Below, piece by piece: positions 46,752 through 57,217 of a DNA stretch of 64,000 nt (the stretch's first letter is position 1; each line of letters starts with the position of its first letter). A program made the position numbers and the translations under genes. The stretch spans positions 43,624,194-43,688,193 of the forward strand of contig CP136069.1 in the NCBI GenBank assembly GCA_032622095.1, in the 5' to 3' direction. The DNA comes from Siphonodentalium dalli (lineage: Eukaryota; Mollusca; Scaphopoda; Gadilida; Siphonodentaliidae). The notes below the pieces were generated by a model. That model did not search any database. It was not told the DNA's origin and saw only the letters and a program-made list of their open reading frames with translations.

Positions 46752-47338
46752 GCTTATAATCCAGGAGAACAGGCTGTGCGAGTATCGGTGTGTACACATG
46801 TGACCGACACACATTTTCATAACCCGACTGTGTTACACTAAATCGTGGTCGGTGATTGGTCAACTGCCAATTTGGCAACCCGTTTCATATCCCAATAACA
46901 CGCAGACCCACAATAACACACAGACCGTAGAACGAACACGACGTCACAAACTGTTGACCTAATCTGAACTAACCACTAAAAGATGTCAGCAGAATAATTG
47001 GGCGTGCTTTTCAAAGTTCAGCCGAATTACATTTGAAGCCAGTTATTTATATCGATCACGTTATCGTTGCTAATTGCTTGGAAATCTTATATTGCGCTGA
47101 CTTAATGTGCTAGTCTCAAATTATCGGCAAATTTTGTGAAAATAAATAAAAATGTCGTTGGGGGGGCACGTTTAGTGAGAACCATTCTCGGTTCACGCAA
47201 CGTGACACAACGACCACAGAGCGTAACCCCCAATAACACACACCCACCAAATGATTTTCTATAAGAAATTTGATGAACCCCAGAGAAACTTCTAACGTTT
47301 GAAATCCCACTGACGTTTTGTCTGTTTTGTCTTTGCAG
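46752..47338 (+). other. Probable intron sequence upstream of the 47.3 kb exon
   Basis: No repeat or domain was recognised. The right end is a good acceptor tract, GTTTTGTCTGTTTTGTCTTT followed by GCAG at 47,335-47,338. Confidence 0.5.
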
Positions 47339-47585
47339 CGAGCATCAAACTTCCGGAGAAGGCTCGAGCGATGATAGGAGCGGCCGGCAGTCGACATGTC
47401 AACCAACGTCGACGGGCTTCGCTCGCTTCCGGTGGATACACGCCCAATATATTCAATCCACTGTCGCAACTCAATGAGGAACGTGAAATACGCCCTCCTC
47501 CGAGGAGGCGCGCGGTTGACACGTCAGACTACCGCACATGCGCACTCCTACAAACGAAGCTCAAGACAGTGCGACACTACCCGGA
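47339..47585 (+). CDS. Internal coding exon of an unrecognised host gene
   Basis: This is the best host-coding segment in the window. A pyrimidine-rich acceptor ending GCAG at 47,338 and a consensus donor GTAAGT at 47,586 bound 247 bp of locally GC- and CpG-rich DNA with one open plus-strand frame. The entry takes two bases to finish a codon and the exit leaves two, so the flanking introns are phase 1 and phase 2. The product is 81 full codons, starting SIKLPEKARAMIG. It has a basic stretch NQRRRASLASGG, with RRRAS fitting a protein kinase A-type site, a segment NIFNPLSQLNEEREI, then RPPPRRRAVDTSDY and LLQTKLKTV. It is highly charged, lacks membrane segments or cysteine motifs, and is probably a cytosolic or linker region. 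I do not recognise the family. No neighbouring exon was identified inside the window, so the gene must have long introns. Confidence 0.75.
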
Positions 47586-47710
47586 GTAAGTACATTAGAA
47601 GCTTTTAATTTTTAGTAAGGTGACATTTGTTACTTATTCCTTATTCGACGCATTCATTACTTATTCGCATATTCGCTACACTCGATACATGTATAGTACC
47701 GTCGTGATAA

Positions 47711-47965
47711 CCCTTTCATGACAGGAGCTCCGCTGGTGCAGGTTTAAAGATTCTGAGCCAGTGCATTCTCTTATATATGCGAGTCTCCCACAGGGAGCAA
47801 CGCATATATAAGAAAATGCACTGGCTTACAAGGTCAATGAAAATATTGTTAGGCCAATGTATTCTCTTATATATGCGAGGCTCCATATGGGAGACTCGCA
47901 TATATGAGAGAATGCATTGGATCAGGGTTTTCGCAAAATTTAAGGAAGCTCCAGTCATGTGATGG
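47711..47965 (-). mobile_element. Family B palindromic element, copy B5
   Basis: It is inverted. The left end is CCCTTTCATGACAGGAGCTC, preceded by ATAA (a decayed TTAA). The right end is GAAGCTCCAGTCATGTGATG, followed by TTAA (47,966-47,969). The palindromes have loops TCCCACAGGGAG and TCCATATGGGAG. It lies in the putative intron 126 bp downstream of the exon. Confidence 0.9.
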
Positions 47966-48012
47966 TTAATTTACCCTGAGTGAAGACGTATGCAGGTTGG
48001 CCCCCGACATTA

Positions 48013-48140
48013 CAATTAAGATTGCCAAACATCAAACATTTGCCAAACATTAAGCATTTGCTAAACATTAAACATTTACCAAACATCAAACATTAAACAT
48101 TTGCCAAACATCAAACATTTGCCAAACAATTGCCAAAATG
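48013..48140 (+). repeat. Short tandem repeat around CATTTGCCAAACATCAAA
   Basis: Degenerate units of about 13-20 bp (AAACATTTGCCAAACAT, AAGCATTTGCTAAACATT) repeat seven to eight times. Confidence 0.85.
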
Positions 48141-49279
48141 TGTGATCAAAAATAAAATTTTGCAATTTTGGCATCTTTGATCGTATTTTGACCGGATAAA
48201 GGCTACTGTATAAATGCTCCCGAACAAAACTAAGATGGTACCAACGATTGCCCGAAGATTTTCCAAAATATCAGATAAAAAAAACTCGAATTATCCATTT
48301 TGCACCGTTTTGTAGCGAATAATGAGTAATCAATGATTCGAATAACGAATAAATAACTAATGTCACCGTATATTTCAGTCTTTTAGAAAAGCCGACGAAA
48401 ATCCTTTATCGGATGTACGTCTCTAGAACTCTCTATTAAAATTAGGTTCTGTTTTGAAGGGATTCCCTCCATTTCATTGGAGAGTGGCGTAGGCTATATA
48501 CGGGCGATTCCATTGGTTTGTGGCATAACAGATCACTTCACAAATCTGAGATCAATGAGGCGTTGACAACTTGAATTTCCCACGCATTGTCAAACTTAAC
48601 TATATATATACCTTTATTTCCTCCGTAATACAGAGAGCTTACAGATAATGAACAAGAATACAATACAAGGATAATTAGTATTTACAGACATTTAGCACGA
48701 AGTAAATCAAACGTATATACATGTACACCACGCATAAATAACACACACGCACACATACACACCACAACCGCCCTTAGACACTCACATACACACACCCTTG
48801 TACACCCACCCACACATACCTATATACATACGCACATGCATACATACACATATACACTATACTGAATACAGACGATATATCCATAATTCATTTTACTCAT
48901 CGCAATACAGGAGACATCATCTTCGAGTGTTTATCAGTAAACGATATTCATGACTGATTATTCTTTCGCATCTTGTTGTATTTATAACTATTTCTAAATA
49001 CTACGATTCTCGTAAACAATTACTACGCTAGGAATGCACTCCATGTTTGGAATGTAAACGGTTTATTACCTCATGTTGGGAATGCCGCGTCGTCGTAGAA
49101 ATGAAATATAATGGACCCTTCTATAGAGAGGTACATCCGTTAGGATATTCGTCGGCTTTTCAAAGATACTGCGTATATTTATATGTTGACAATGTTCTCA
49201 AAACCATTTCGACAATGTTTGACTGTATCACATTGTTGAGCGAAAGCCAAGAAGCCACAATGTGTACAGGAAACATTAC
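48141..49279. other. Non-coding with simple repeats
   Basis: No exon was recognised. An impure CA-rich stretch (ACACACACGCACACATACAC and similar) covers about 48,730-48,860. Just left of it, CTTTATTTCCTCCGTAATAC (48,611) could be the inverse of a polyadenylated retroelement end, but this is not firm. Confidence 0.45.
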
Positions 49280-49620
49280 TCGGTAATTACTTACGTGTAC
49301 ATGGGCGTTATTTCGCGCTCCGCGTGTATAATGTTTCGCTGATTCATGGTATACATGGGCCATGGGCGTTTTATTTATAGAAATGGGAATTTTTGGGACG
49401 GATTAAAAGTCGAACTGCGACCAGTAGGCCGAGTCCGGTAAAAGATGTAGTTGGGGAATTCTGATGAGATGCATCAGAAACCTTCAGTGATAAGCCGTAT
49501 ATAGTTGTTGTAATAATTTGAATTATTAGTTTTAAAAGAATTATGAGTTGGTCATTCGTGAAACCAATTATATTTTATATTCTATAATTACAATCATGCG
49601 TATATAATATATGATCTTGA
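49280..49620 (+). repeat. Dispersed duplication, copy 1 (copy 2 at 61.37-61.83 kb)
   Basis: Shared blocks are GCGCTCCGCGTGTATAATGT, TTTTATTTATAGA, AAAAGTCGAACTGCG, GCCGAGTCCGGTAAAAG, TGTAGTTGGG, TGAGTTGGTCATTCGTGAAA and TATTTTATATTCTATAATTA. All are in the same order at 61,380-61,830. The second copy has extra material between blocks. The nature of the unit is unknown; it may be a larger transposon. Confidence 0.8.
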
Positions 49621-49797
49621 GCGCGTTACCATATCTGACATTGGTTTTCTTGTTTTATTTTGTTTGGGAAAATCGTGTTTGGGACCATGAATCATACATA
49701 ATTATTCACCAGACAGGACTGTGTTATAAACCGGCTGGTTTATTTCGTATAGTGGATCAACGCTTAGATCACCGGCGGCCTTCTTAACCCTTTACCC

Positions 49798-50179
49798 AAC
49801 AAACCGGCCAAAACCGGCCAAATAAAGCTTCAACAGCCTAAAATATCTTCGGTCTGTCTCAATAGAACCATACAAATATGGGTATCATTGGAACCGGCTC
49901 ATTGACCACATTGTGATGGTTACAGTTATACCCTGTGCCAATGCATTCTCTTATATATGCGAGTCGACCATAGGTCGCCTCGCATATATAATAGAATGCA
50001 TTGGCCTAAAAAAAATCTTTTTTTAACACTTTTTACCATTTTTTCTTACATTCTTTAACAATTTTATAATTTTTAATGTGTTAAGCCAATGCATTCTCTT
50101 ATATATGCGAGGCGACCTATGGTCGACTCGCATATATAAGAGAATGCATTGGCACAGGGCCCTTCTGTTGGGTAAAGGG
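49798..50179 (-). mobile_element. Family A palindromic element, copy A7
   Basis: TTAA lies at 49,794-49,797 and 50,180-50,183. It is in the inverted orientation with both palindromes present (one base change, ATATATAATAGAATGC). It ends GGGCCCTTCTGTTGGGTAAA as in the reference left arm. Confidence 0.95.
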
Positions 50180-50521
50180 TTAACGTTGCTATACTGTTGC
50201 CGAATGACGTGTTAGACTGACATCCGTCGCCCAACTCGTCGGTGATATTTCAAAATACCAGTGATTATACGATCATTAAACATAAGCTATATTTGCCGAT
50301 GTCTGGTATGCTTACACACAAGGCTCAGATATACCCGCAATTAAATGGTCCATTAAGGCTAACCCTGTCTATACTATATACTCATTGGCGAGTAGTTCCC
50401 TTAGGAACTATTCAGATAATAAATTCAACAAACGACCACATGCAGGTCGTCTGTTGAACTTATTATCTGAACTAAAGAATATGAATCCTTCTACATCAGA
50501 GTAGGGGTAGTCCCAGCTCGA

Positions 50522-51274
50522 GATTGCATTCTTTCTTCTTCTTCTTTTTTGTTTGTGAGTTTCGTGAGCCGATATCGCAAAAATCATTCAATTGATTGCC
50601 CGGGAGAAATTCAATGATTCTTAGCGACGGAAAGCAAAATCGCACACAAGGTCACATAAACCACTAATTTCGAGTTGGGACCTTCACATACAGTGAAATA
50701 CATAATTAAGAAACTGGTATCTATATATATAAAGAGTATAGGATCTGTCCGTCTGTCTGTCTGTCTGTATGGATTTTTCTCCCAGACTGCTGGTCCGATT
50801 TCAACCAAATTTGGTGTGGTGACTCGGTGTACCCTGGCGGAGGCTATAACGGGGTTAGTTTTTCAAAAAAACACAAGCAAAAAAATCAGCTCATTATGTC
50901 AGAATGTTATAAGTGTGACAATTTAGGTTCAATATGAACCTATTTGCAGACCAGATGTAGGCTATTTATATTATGCGTTTTCACTGTGGCCCGCGCCATC
51001 CAATAGAATAACGGGTATCAAATTTAAACATTAAAATAAGCTCACTATGGGCTTATGTCAGGATCATATAATTATGTCGAATATGAACCTATGTGAATAT
51101 TTAGGTCCAAATGTGCGGCACAATGTGACATATATTCCTGGTTTTGTTTTGTTTTAATGTTATAAAGTTCCTTGTCAAAAGGGTCGCCGTCAGACCATGA
51201 AAACGTTCCCAGGTTTTGTACTGGTGGAATATGATCGCTACGGGCGTAGTGGAGTAGAACTCCGTAGCATGATC
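50522..51274. mobile_element. Family M remnant M3 interrupted by a Helitron 5-prime end
   Basis: The interior words AAATCATTCAATTGATTG, AAAGCAAAATCGCACACAAG and TTTCGAGTTGGGACCTTCAC correspond to M1. The right arm (GTTCCCAGGTTTTGTACTGG, ending GTAGCATGATC before TA at 51,275) is the M right arm. The left arm is absent or too diverged. The TCTATATATATAAAG insertion start at 50,724 separates interior from right arm. Confidence 0.65.
50723..50940 (+). mobile_element. Helitron 5-prime end fragment
   Basis: After an A, the sequence TCTATATATATAAAGAGTAT is followed by four to five GTCT units. It then has TTTCTCCCAGACTGCTGGTC and CCAAATTTGGTGTGGTGACT, wording typical of invertebrate Helitron 5-prime regions and parallel to the start of the Helitron at 34,864. 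No matching hairpin-CTRR end was found downstream, so its right limit is unknown. Confidence 0.55.
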
Positions 51275-51582
51275 TAATACAATCTCTACATGTAACATGT
51301 TATTAATGTAACTGGATGTCTGGAACCATGAATACATCATTAATGTCGATGACTGTTTGTTTTATTGTAAATGTATGTTGCCCTGCAGTCGCCCCCTTGG
51401 CAATCATATACAAAGACTTAAAGGTTTGGCACAGAGTCACGAATGATTGATAACACAATGTGAGCATATGATATTTATCTGTTTGTGAGTCATCTGTGTG
51501 AGAATTTCTCTCTGGTGAATTATCAGAGTAACAGCAAAACTAGAGTTCGCTCCCTTCGTCTGGTATTGTGGCGTCAACTGAA

Positions 51583-52041
51583 GGAATCACTGAACTAAAT
51601 GGTTTCCCATAGGCGACAGTGTTAACGTTTCCGCCAAATTCACTGAATTGAAGCCTGCAGGCCATACCAGTGATGTTTACCCAGCTAGATTGACACCAGT
51701 TGATCACGAAAATGCAAGAAAAATCATAGGTCATGTGTTTACTTTTAAAAATAAATCCCCCAAGTGTACGACGGGGCTATCCCACAGCCAAATTTGATCT
51801 GGAAAAATCCAGAACTACAGCAGCTAGTTAAATAAATTTCCCGCTCACAAAAATCCATTCCCCCATTCATTCACCAGTTTAAATTATTTAGATATTATGT
51901 ACAAATCAAATAAACGCGATGTCATCCTTTAACAACGTGTCGCATGTATCAGGTGAAGGTCATTCTTCAGTTACCCTCACCTTTAGGGTCCCACGGTGTA
52001 CTCGCTCCCCGACTCTAGAACACATTTAGCTCCCTGATTCC
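51583..52041. mobile_element. Inverted-end element, family P, copy P2
   Basis: Ends GGAATCACTGAACTAAATGG and the complement of ACATTTAGCTCCCTGATTCC are flanked by TGAA at 51,579-51,582 and 52,042-52,045. The uninterrupted paralogous sites in the array read TGCAAATCGATG (53,455) and TGCATATGGACG (54,445), which confirms insertion with a duplication of about 4 bp. It is 459 bp long and non-coding. Confidence 0.92.
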
Positions 52042-52625
52042 TGAAAATCGATGTTGGTAGAGTTTACTGACGATAATTATCTCTGCTTTCCAAGAACACT
52101 CTTAATATTTCGCAAAGCCATACGGATGTCATATAAGGATTATAGTGTGTAGAGCAGAACTACAAGGAATAATTAGCTTCAAATTGACAAACTATATATA
52201 TATATACAGTTCGGGATACTGATATAGGAAATCAAAGTTATAGATTGTATTCAGGGTCCCAGACATCCAGTTACAACAACGACTTAGAGTTATCTTTTGT
52301 TATGTTGAAAAAGATGTTGAAAACCAAAATAGGACACATAAACTAGTCCTATGCCCCCCAGTTACAACACAACAACGACATAAACAATTATTATCATCGT
52401 CTTCTGCTTTGTAATGTTGGGAAACAACTTGAAAGCCAAAATACGACATATAAACTGGAATTTAAATTAACACAGAATATAATCTGGTTATTATAAATTT
52501 AACAAAATAATATTTGTCACAAATTGTTGTCTCTCTAAAAAATCGAAATCATAAGAATTAACTGCATAGAAAATTAAATATCAAGCAAAATGTTTGTTAA
52601 TGCAGCACGTCTCGTTCAAGCTATA

Positions 52626-53218
52626 GATCAAGTCTTCTCGGTCCAAAACATCTTAGGGTATCGGTTGTGTTGGTGCTGTTTTTGGACCGAGTCCCGTCCC
52701 GTTACTCTTCTATAGACTGTCACCCATAACTGTGGTCGGGAGTTATCTCGCTTGTATATCTTTGGATAAGGTCAAATGGACACTTTGCGTATATGAGAAA
52801 TTGAGCATAGAGTGCAGCCTTTCCCAAGCAAGATATCGAACATGCTTATATCAGACGTCCGTTGAATGTCAAAGCAACGAGATTTATAAGTAAACAAAAC
52901 CTTGTTTTCCCGAGAATTTCGATTTATCGCGATTTATCAGGAAATGTATGTAAACAATATATTAAACGATCGTATATTCACGTTACCTTTTCTATCACGG
53001 TAAATGATATATCATTTTGAAGACAGATTAATCGCGGACATGTCAGATGATTAATAACATTCAGCGGTTTACGTGGATGCCCTGGCTCCTCGTGTGAATG
53101 CATACTACGTCTTTTCAATGAAAGTATACGTTATAGAAGAGTAACGGGTCGTGACTCGGTCCAAACAGCATCAACATAATCGATACCCCAACATGTTGTG
53201 GACCGAGAAGACTTGGTC
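52626..53218. mobile_element. TA-target inverted-repeat element, family Q
   Basis: Imperfect inverted arms of about 90 bp begin GATCAAGTCTTCTCGGTCCA on the left and GACCAAGTCTTCTCGGTCCA on the right (read in reverse). They also share GGGTATCG, TGATGCTGTTT, GGACCGAGTC and CCGTTACTCTTCTATA. TA flanks lie at 52,624-52,625 and 53,219-53,220. The array copies at 53,885 and 55,375 lack it, which gives an empty site. At 593 bp with a TA duplication it fits a Tc1/mariner-type non-autonomous element, although family assignment is unproven. Confidence 0.92.
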
Positions 53219-53978
53219 TAGTTTAAGCACTAGAAACTAAATAAAAAGTAAAATATGGTTCGTAAAACTAAGACACAATTTATCATTTTCATTTAGAAAA
53301 ACACTGACTGATTGGTTGATTACACATGTGAGCATAGGATATCTATCTGTCTGTGAGTCATCTGTGTGACAAGGCATGTTCTCTGACGAATTACCAGTAT
53401 AAAGCACAGCACAACTAGAGTTCGCTCCCTTCATCTGTCATGGTGGCGTCATCTGCAAATCGATGTTGGGAGAGTTTACTGTTGATAATAATCTCTGCCT
53501 ACCAAGAATACTCTTAATATTAGAGAGATTTCGCAAAGCCACGATTGACAATTACGATACAGTATATAAGGATTGGCGCGTAGAGCAGAACTATGATAAG
53601 CATTAGCTTCAAATTAGCGTACTTCACTTCGGGGGATTGATATTCGAAATCCAAATTATAGATGCATGCAGGGACCCAGACCTCCAGTTACAACAACGAC
53701 ATAAACGAAAATATAAATTAATGTTTTCTGTTTTGTTATGTTGAAATGAATATCATTTTGTTATTCAAAAATTAACAAAATAATTTTGGTCACCAATTGG
53801 TCGCCCTCTAAAACTCGAAAAGATATGAAATAACTGCAGCAGAAAATTCAATATCAAGCAAAACAATGTTTTCATGTAGCTCCTCTCATTCCCAGCATTT
53901 TAATTTTATACTAGAATCTAAATAAAAATTATATTAAGTTTCGTAAAAATTAGCCTGAAACCTTGAATACACCTTTAA

Positions 53979-54231
53979 CGTTTTCATGACTGGAGCTTCC
54001 TGAAATTTTGCGAAAACCCTGTGCCAGTGCATTCTCTTATATATGCGAGTCGCCCATGGGGCGCCTCGCATATATAAGAGAATGCATTGGCCCAACAATA
54101 TTTACCTTGATCCTGTAAATAGTGCATTCTCTTATATATGCGAGGCTCCCTATGGGAGACTCGCATATATAAGAGAATGCACTGGTACATGTTTTTAGTG
54201 CTGCACCAGCGTCGCTCCCGTCATGATAGGG
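53979..54231 (+). mobile_element. Family B palindromic element, copy B6
   Basis: TTAA lies at 53,975-53,978 and 54,232-54,235. The left end CGTTTTCATGACTGGAGCTT has lost its CCC. The right end is GCTCCCGTCATGATAGGG. The two palindromes have loops TCGCCCATGGGGCG and CTCCCTATGGGAGA. It sits at the same place in its array unit as B7. Confidence 0.93.
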
Positions 54232-54630
54232 TTAAGACACCTGAAAAGACCTGTAAGACAATTTTATTTACACTTATAAAGGCAAGGAGACGCGAATGGT
54301 TGATCGATTACACAATGTGAGCATAGAATATTTATATCTATCTCCGAGTCATGCTGTGTGTGAGGAAGTCTCTCTGGCGAATTGTCAGTATCACAGCAGC
54401 AAAACTAGAGTTCCCTTCCTTCAGTTGTTCTGGTGGTGTCAACTGCATATGGACGTTGGGGGAGTTTACGGACGATAACAATCTCTACTTATCAAGAACA
54501 CTCTTAATATTAGAGAGATTTTGCAAAGCCATGATTGACAATCACGGATACCATATAATGATTAGTATGTAGGGCAGAACTGTGATAAGCATTAGCTTCA
54601 AATTAGCCTACTTCGCTTCGGGGTATTGAT

Positions 54631-55123
54631 CACGGTGGGGAATCACGTGGTTTCGAGGTTGGTGAGTACCAGAAAATCAAAATGGCTGAGGCAAGCACAA
54701 ACGTATACAAAAAACATAATATATGTGGAACTGACATAAAACATAACATTTGACTGTTCCCAGCATATGCTAGTTTTTTTTAAACAAGTTGATACCTTAT
54801 TTATTCGGAAATACTCAGTAGATTCTGACCAAAGTTGCCAGTCGGAGGTTCGTGTAATACACCAGTCAATACATCTAGGAGAATCCTTCAACTGACAACT
54901 TTGGTCAGAATGTTAAAGCAAACAACTGTGTGTTTGAACACGAATGAGGCATCAGCTTCTTTGAAAAATAGTATAGCGTATGCTCGTATTTACAAAAATA
55001 CTATGTAATATGTCATTTCCTAGTTTATTACCTTTTTACTCGTTTCTGCTCGCGTTTTCGATCGCCTCGGTCATTTGAATGCGTGATACTCGTCAACTCG
55101 AAACCACGTGATTCCCCACCGTG
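54631..55123. mobile_element. Inverted-repeat element, family L, copy L2 (complete)
   Basis: Ends CACGGTGGGGAATCACGTGG and the complement CCACGTGATTCCCCACCGTG are perfect over the first 20 bp. ATTGAT lies on both sides (54,625-54,630; 55,124-55,129). The sister array unit at 53,634 reads GGGGGATTGATATTCG without the element, so this is a true insertion. The CACGGTG terminus resembles Transib/RAG-type termini, but the 6-bp duplication differs from the usual 5 bp. It contains no transposase. Confidence 0.93.
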
Positions 55124-55471
55124 ATTGATATTCGAAATCCAAATTATAGATGCATTTAGAATTCTAGACATCCAGTTACAACTAGATATAAACAGACATC
55201 TAATTAAGCATCGTGTTCTGCTTGTTATGTTGAAAATAATATCATTTTGTTATTGAAAAATTAACAAAATAATTTTGGTCACAAATTGGTGGCCCTCTAA
55301 AAGATCTAAAAGATATGACATTACTTTCTAGACAATTCAATATCAAGTAAACATTTTTTTTTCATGCAACACGTCTCATTCATAGCATTTTAATTTTATA
55401 CACTAGAATCTGAAAAAAGAATTATTTTAAGTTTCGTAAAAATTAGCCTGAAACCCTGAATACACCTTTAT

Positions 55472-55727
55472 CCCTTTCATGACTTGGAGCTTCCTGAAAT
55501 TTTTCGAAAACCCTGTGCCAATGCATTCTCTTATATATGCGAGTCGCCCATGGGGCGCCTCGCATATATAAGAGAATGCATTTGCCTAACAATATTTACC
55601 TTGATCCTGTAAGCCAGTGCATTCTCTTATATTTGCGAGGCTCCATATGAAAGACTCGCATATATAAGAGAATGCACTGGTACATGGTTTTTAATGCTAC
55701 ACCAGCGCAGCTCCCGTCACGAAAGGG
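55472..55727 (+). mobile_element. Family B palindromic element, copy B7
   Basis: It is flanked by TTAT (55,468-55,471, a decayed TTAA) and TTAA (55,728-55,731). The ends are CCCTTTCATGACTTGGAGCT and CGCAGCTCCCGTCACGAAAG plus GG. Both flanks are homologous to those of B6 (CTGAATACACCTTTA; AAGACMCCTGAAAAGAC), so it was copied by the tandem duplication and did not insert independently. Confidence 0.93.
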
Positions 55728-56030
55728 TTAAGACCCCTGAAAAGACATTTAAGACAAATTTATTTCCACATAGAAAGACACGTAGACGCGAATGGTTGAT
55801 CGATTACACAATCTGTCTATGAGTCATGCTGTGTGTGAGAATATCTCTATGGCGTGTTGTCAGTATAACAGCAGGAAAACTAGAGTTCCCTCCCTTCATC
55901 CGTTATGGTGGTGTCAACTACAAATCGATTTTGGGAGCGTTTCCCGACGCCAATGACATCCAAGGGACTGAGTCTACTTACTATGGGAGAGGTTTCGCAA
56001 ATATATGACTTATAATTACGAATACCATCA

Positions 56031-56540
56031 GGTATACGCGACTGGAAGCCTTTGACTTTATGGAAACTCGGATTACAAGCAGTTATTGTCTTTCAACGCT
56101 GCTCTATTAATTATTTTCTAAGTTCATGATAGATATATTCAAAGTCACGAGTCGATCCAGCTATGGAAAATGACATGTCACGGAAACTACTATCAACCTC
56201 TGGGTTCGCTAACAGCATTAAGTCCTCGGACCTGAGATGCTTCGGCGGTACATTTGCACATATCTTATCATTAAGGTATTGCTCAGTTTTTTTATGACTT
56301 GTAAGTCATTGCAAACATCTTGAACTTATCCGCTCCGAAACTGGAAGCCAGTGTACATTTACCGCGCTTTGTCTTGTTGGCGACCCATATGCAATGGTAT
56401 AGAAAAGTATATGGAATATAATGCACAATTATAAAAAATTATTAAAGATGTCCCGGCGACGAGAGAAATCATCGTGGGTAGATTAGTCAGGGTAGAGAAA
56501 ATGTTGATGACTAAATACGGATAATTAATGCAACACCAGA
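56031..56540. other. Non-coding, no gene seen
   Basis: No exon or repeat end was recognised between the array and element K2. Confidence 0.4.
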
Positions 56541-56958
56541 CTTAAAGGTACTCAATCCGATCAGACTGTCCCCATATCATCAAGATACAACAACAACAAC
56601 ATTTCTTCAAAATACTCTTTAGTTATCAGAATCGATTAATTGCAACAAAATAATGCTATCAAATTTCCCAAAACGTGTTACTTATAAACCTTTTGTTCAA
56701 CGAAATATGGCCGTATTACCACTTGATTTTAGAGTTATCCATCTTCATCGGCAATTTTGTCTGAGACCGTCCGTTTGATAACGTTTTTCTGGGCCACAAA
56801 TAATTGCACATCTCGAGAAATAACAAATTTCAAAAACCTATATCTGATCACTCTGAGCTTTGATGCGTGGGTTCCTCGACTCGACTCAAATATTTGTTAC
56901 CCCCGAAACCAAAGAAATAGTAATTTAGGAGCGTTAATTCGGATAATGCATCTTTAAG
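56541..56958. mobile_element. Inverted-repeat element, family K, copy K2
   Basis: Ends CTTAAAGGTACTCAATCCGA and the complement of TCGGATAATGCATCTTTAAG form an imperfect inverted pair. The interior is collinear with K1 (24,384-24,833) with small deletions. It has no transposase, and no target duplication was established. Confidence 0.82.
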
Positions 56959-57217
56959 ATGCCCAAGTGACGACGTTGACCATCGCGGGTTTTTTATGTG
57001 AAGGAAAAACGGAAAATGAATCACCTGAAGGGTGTCCACGGAAAAAAATATTTTAAAGAGAAACAGGTTTATGCGCCCAAAGTGTAATTAACACTGAAAA
57101 CCAAGATGCTCACACAACGACTTAAACCATCGCGGTATATAAGGAAAGATAGAATGAAAGCAGATGAAGGAAACCCTATTGGATACGGTATTGAATTAAA
57201 TTTAGCTCTGACTAGCT

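Larger units (their letters stand above)
51430..56030. repeat. Tandem segmental array, four copies of a roughly 0.72-0.82 kb unit
   Basis: The landmark AACTAGAGTTC recurs at 51,538, 53,413, 54,403 and 55,878. It is followed in the first three copies by GATGTTGG/GACGTTGG, GTTTAC(T/G)G, CAAGAACACTCTTAATATT and TTCGCAAAGCCA. Further along come AAATTATAGATGCAT, CATCCAGTTACAAC, AAATTAACAAAATAATTTTG, AATATCAAGCAAA and a GTTTCGTAAAAATTAGCCTG end. Subtracting the inserted elements from the observed spacings (1,875, 990 and 1,475) leaves about 817, 733 and 716 bp. The fourth copy is truncated near 56,030. The units show no conserved protein. Confidence 0.9.

Noticed and set aside
48730-48860. Telomere-like or regulatory CA repeat
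   Set aside because: It is an ordinary impure dinucleotide repeat with no telomeric unit.
51538-51582. Possible conserved minus-strand terminal exon encoding a C-terminus like VDATIPDEGSEL, repeated in four array units with an AG before it
   Set aside because: All four copies belong to the same tandem duplication and the flanks are equally conserved. There is no upstream coding exon, and the frame has disabling variation between copies. Chance is more likely.
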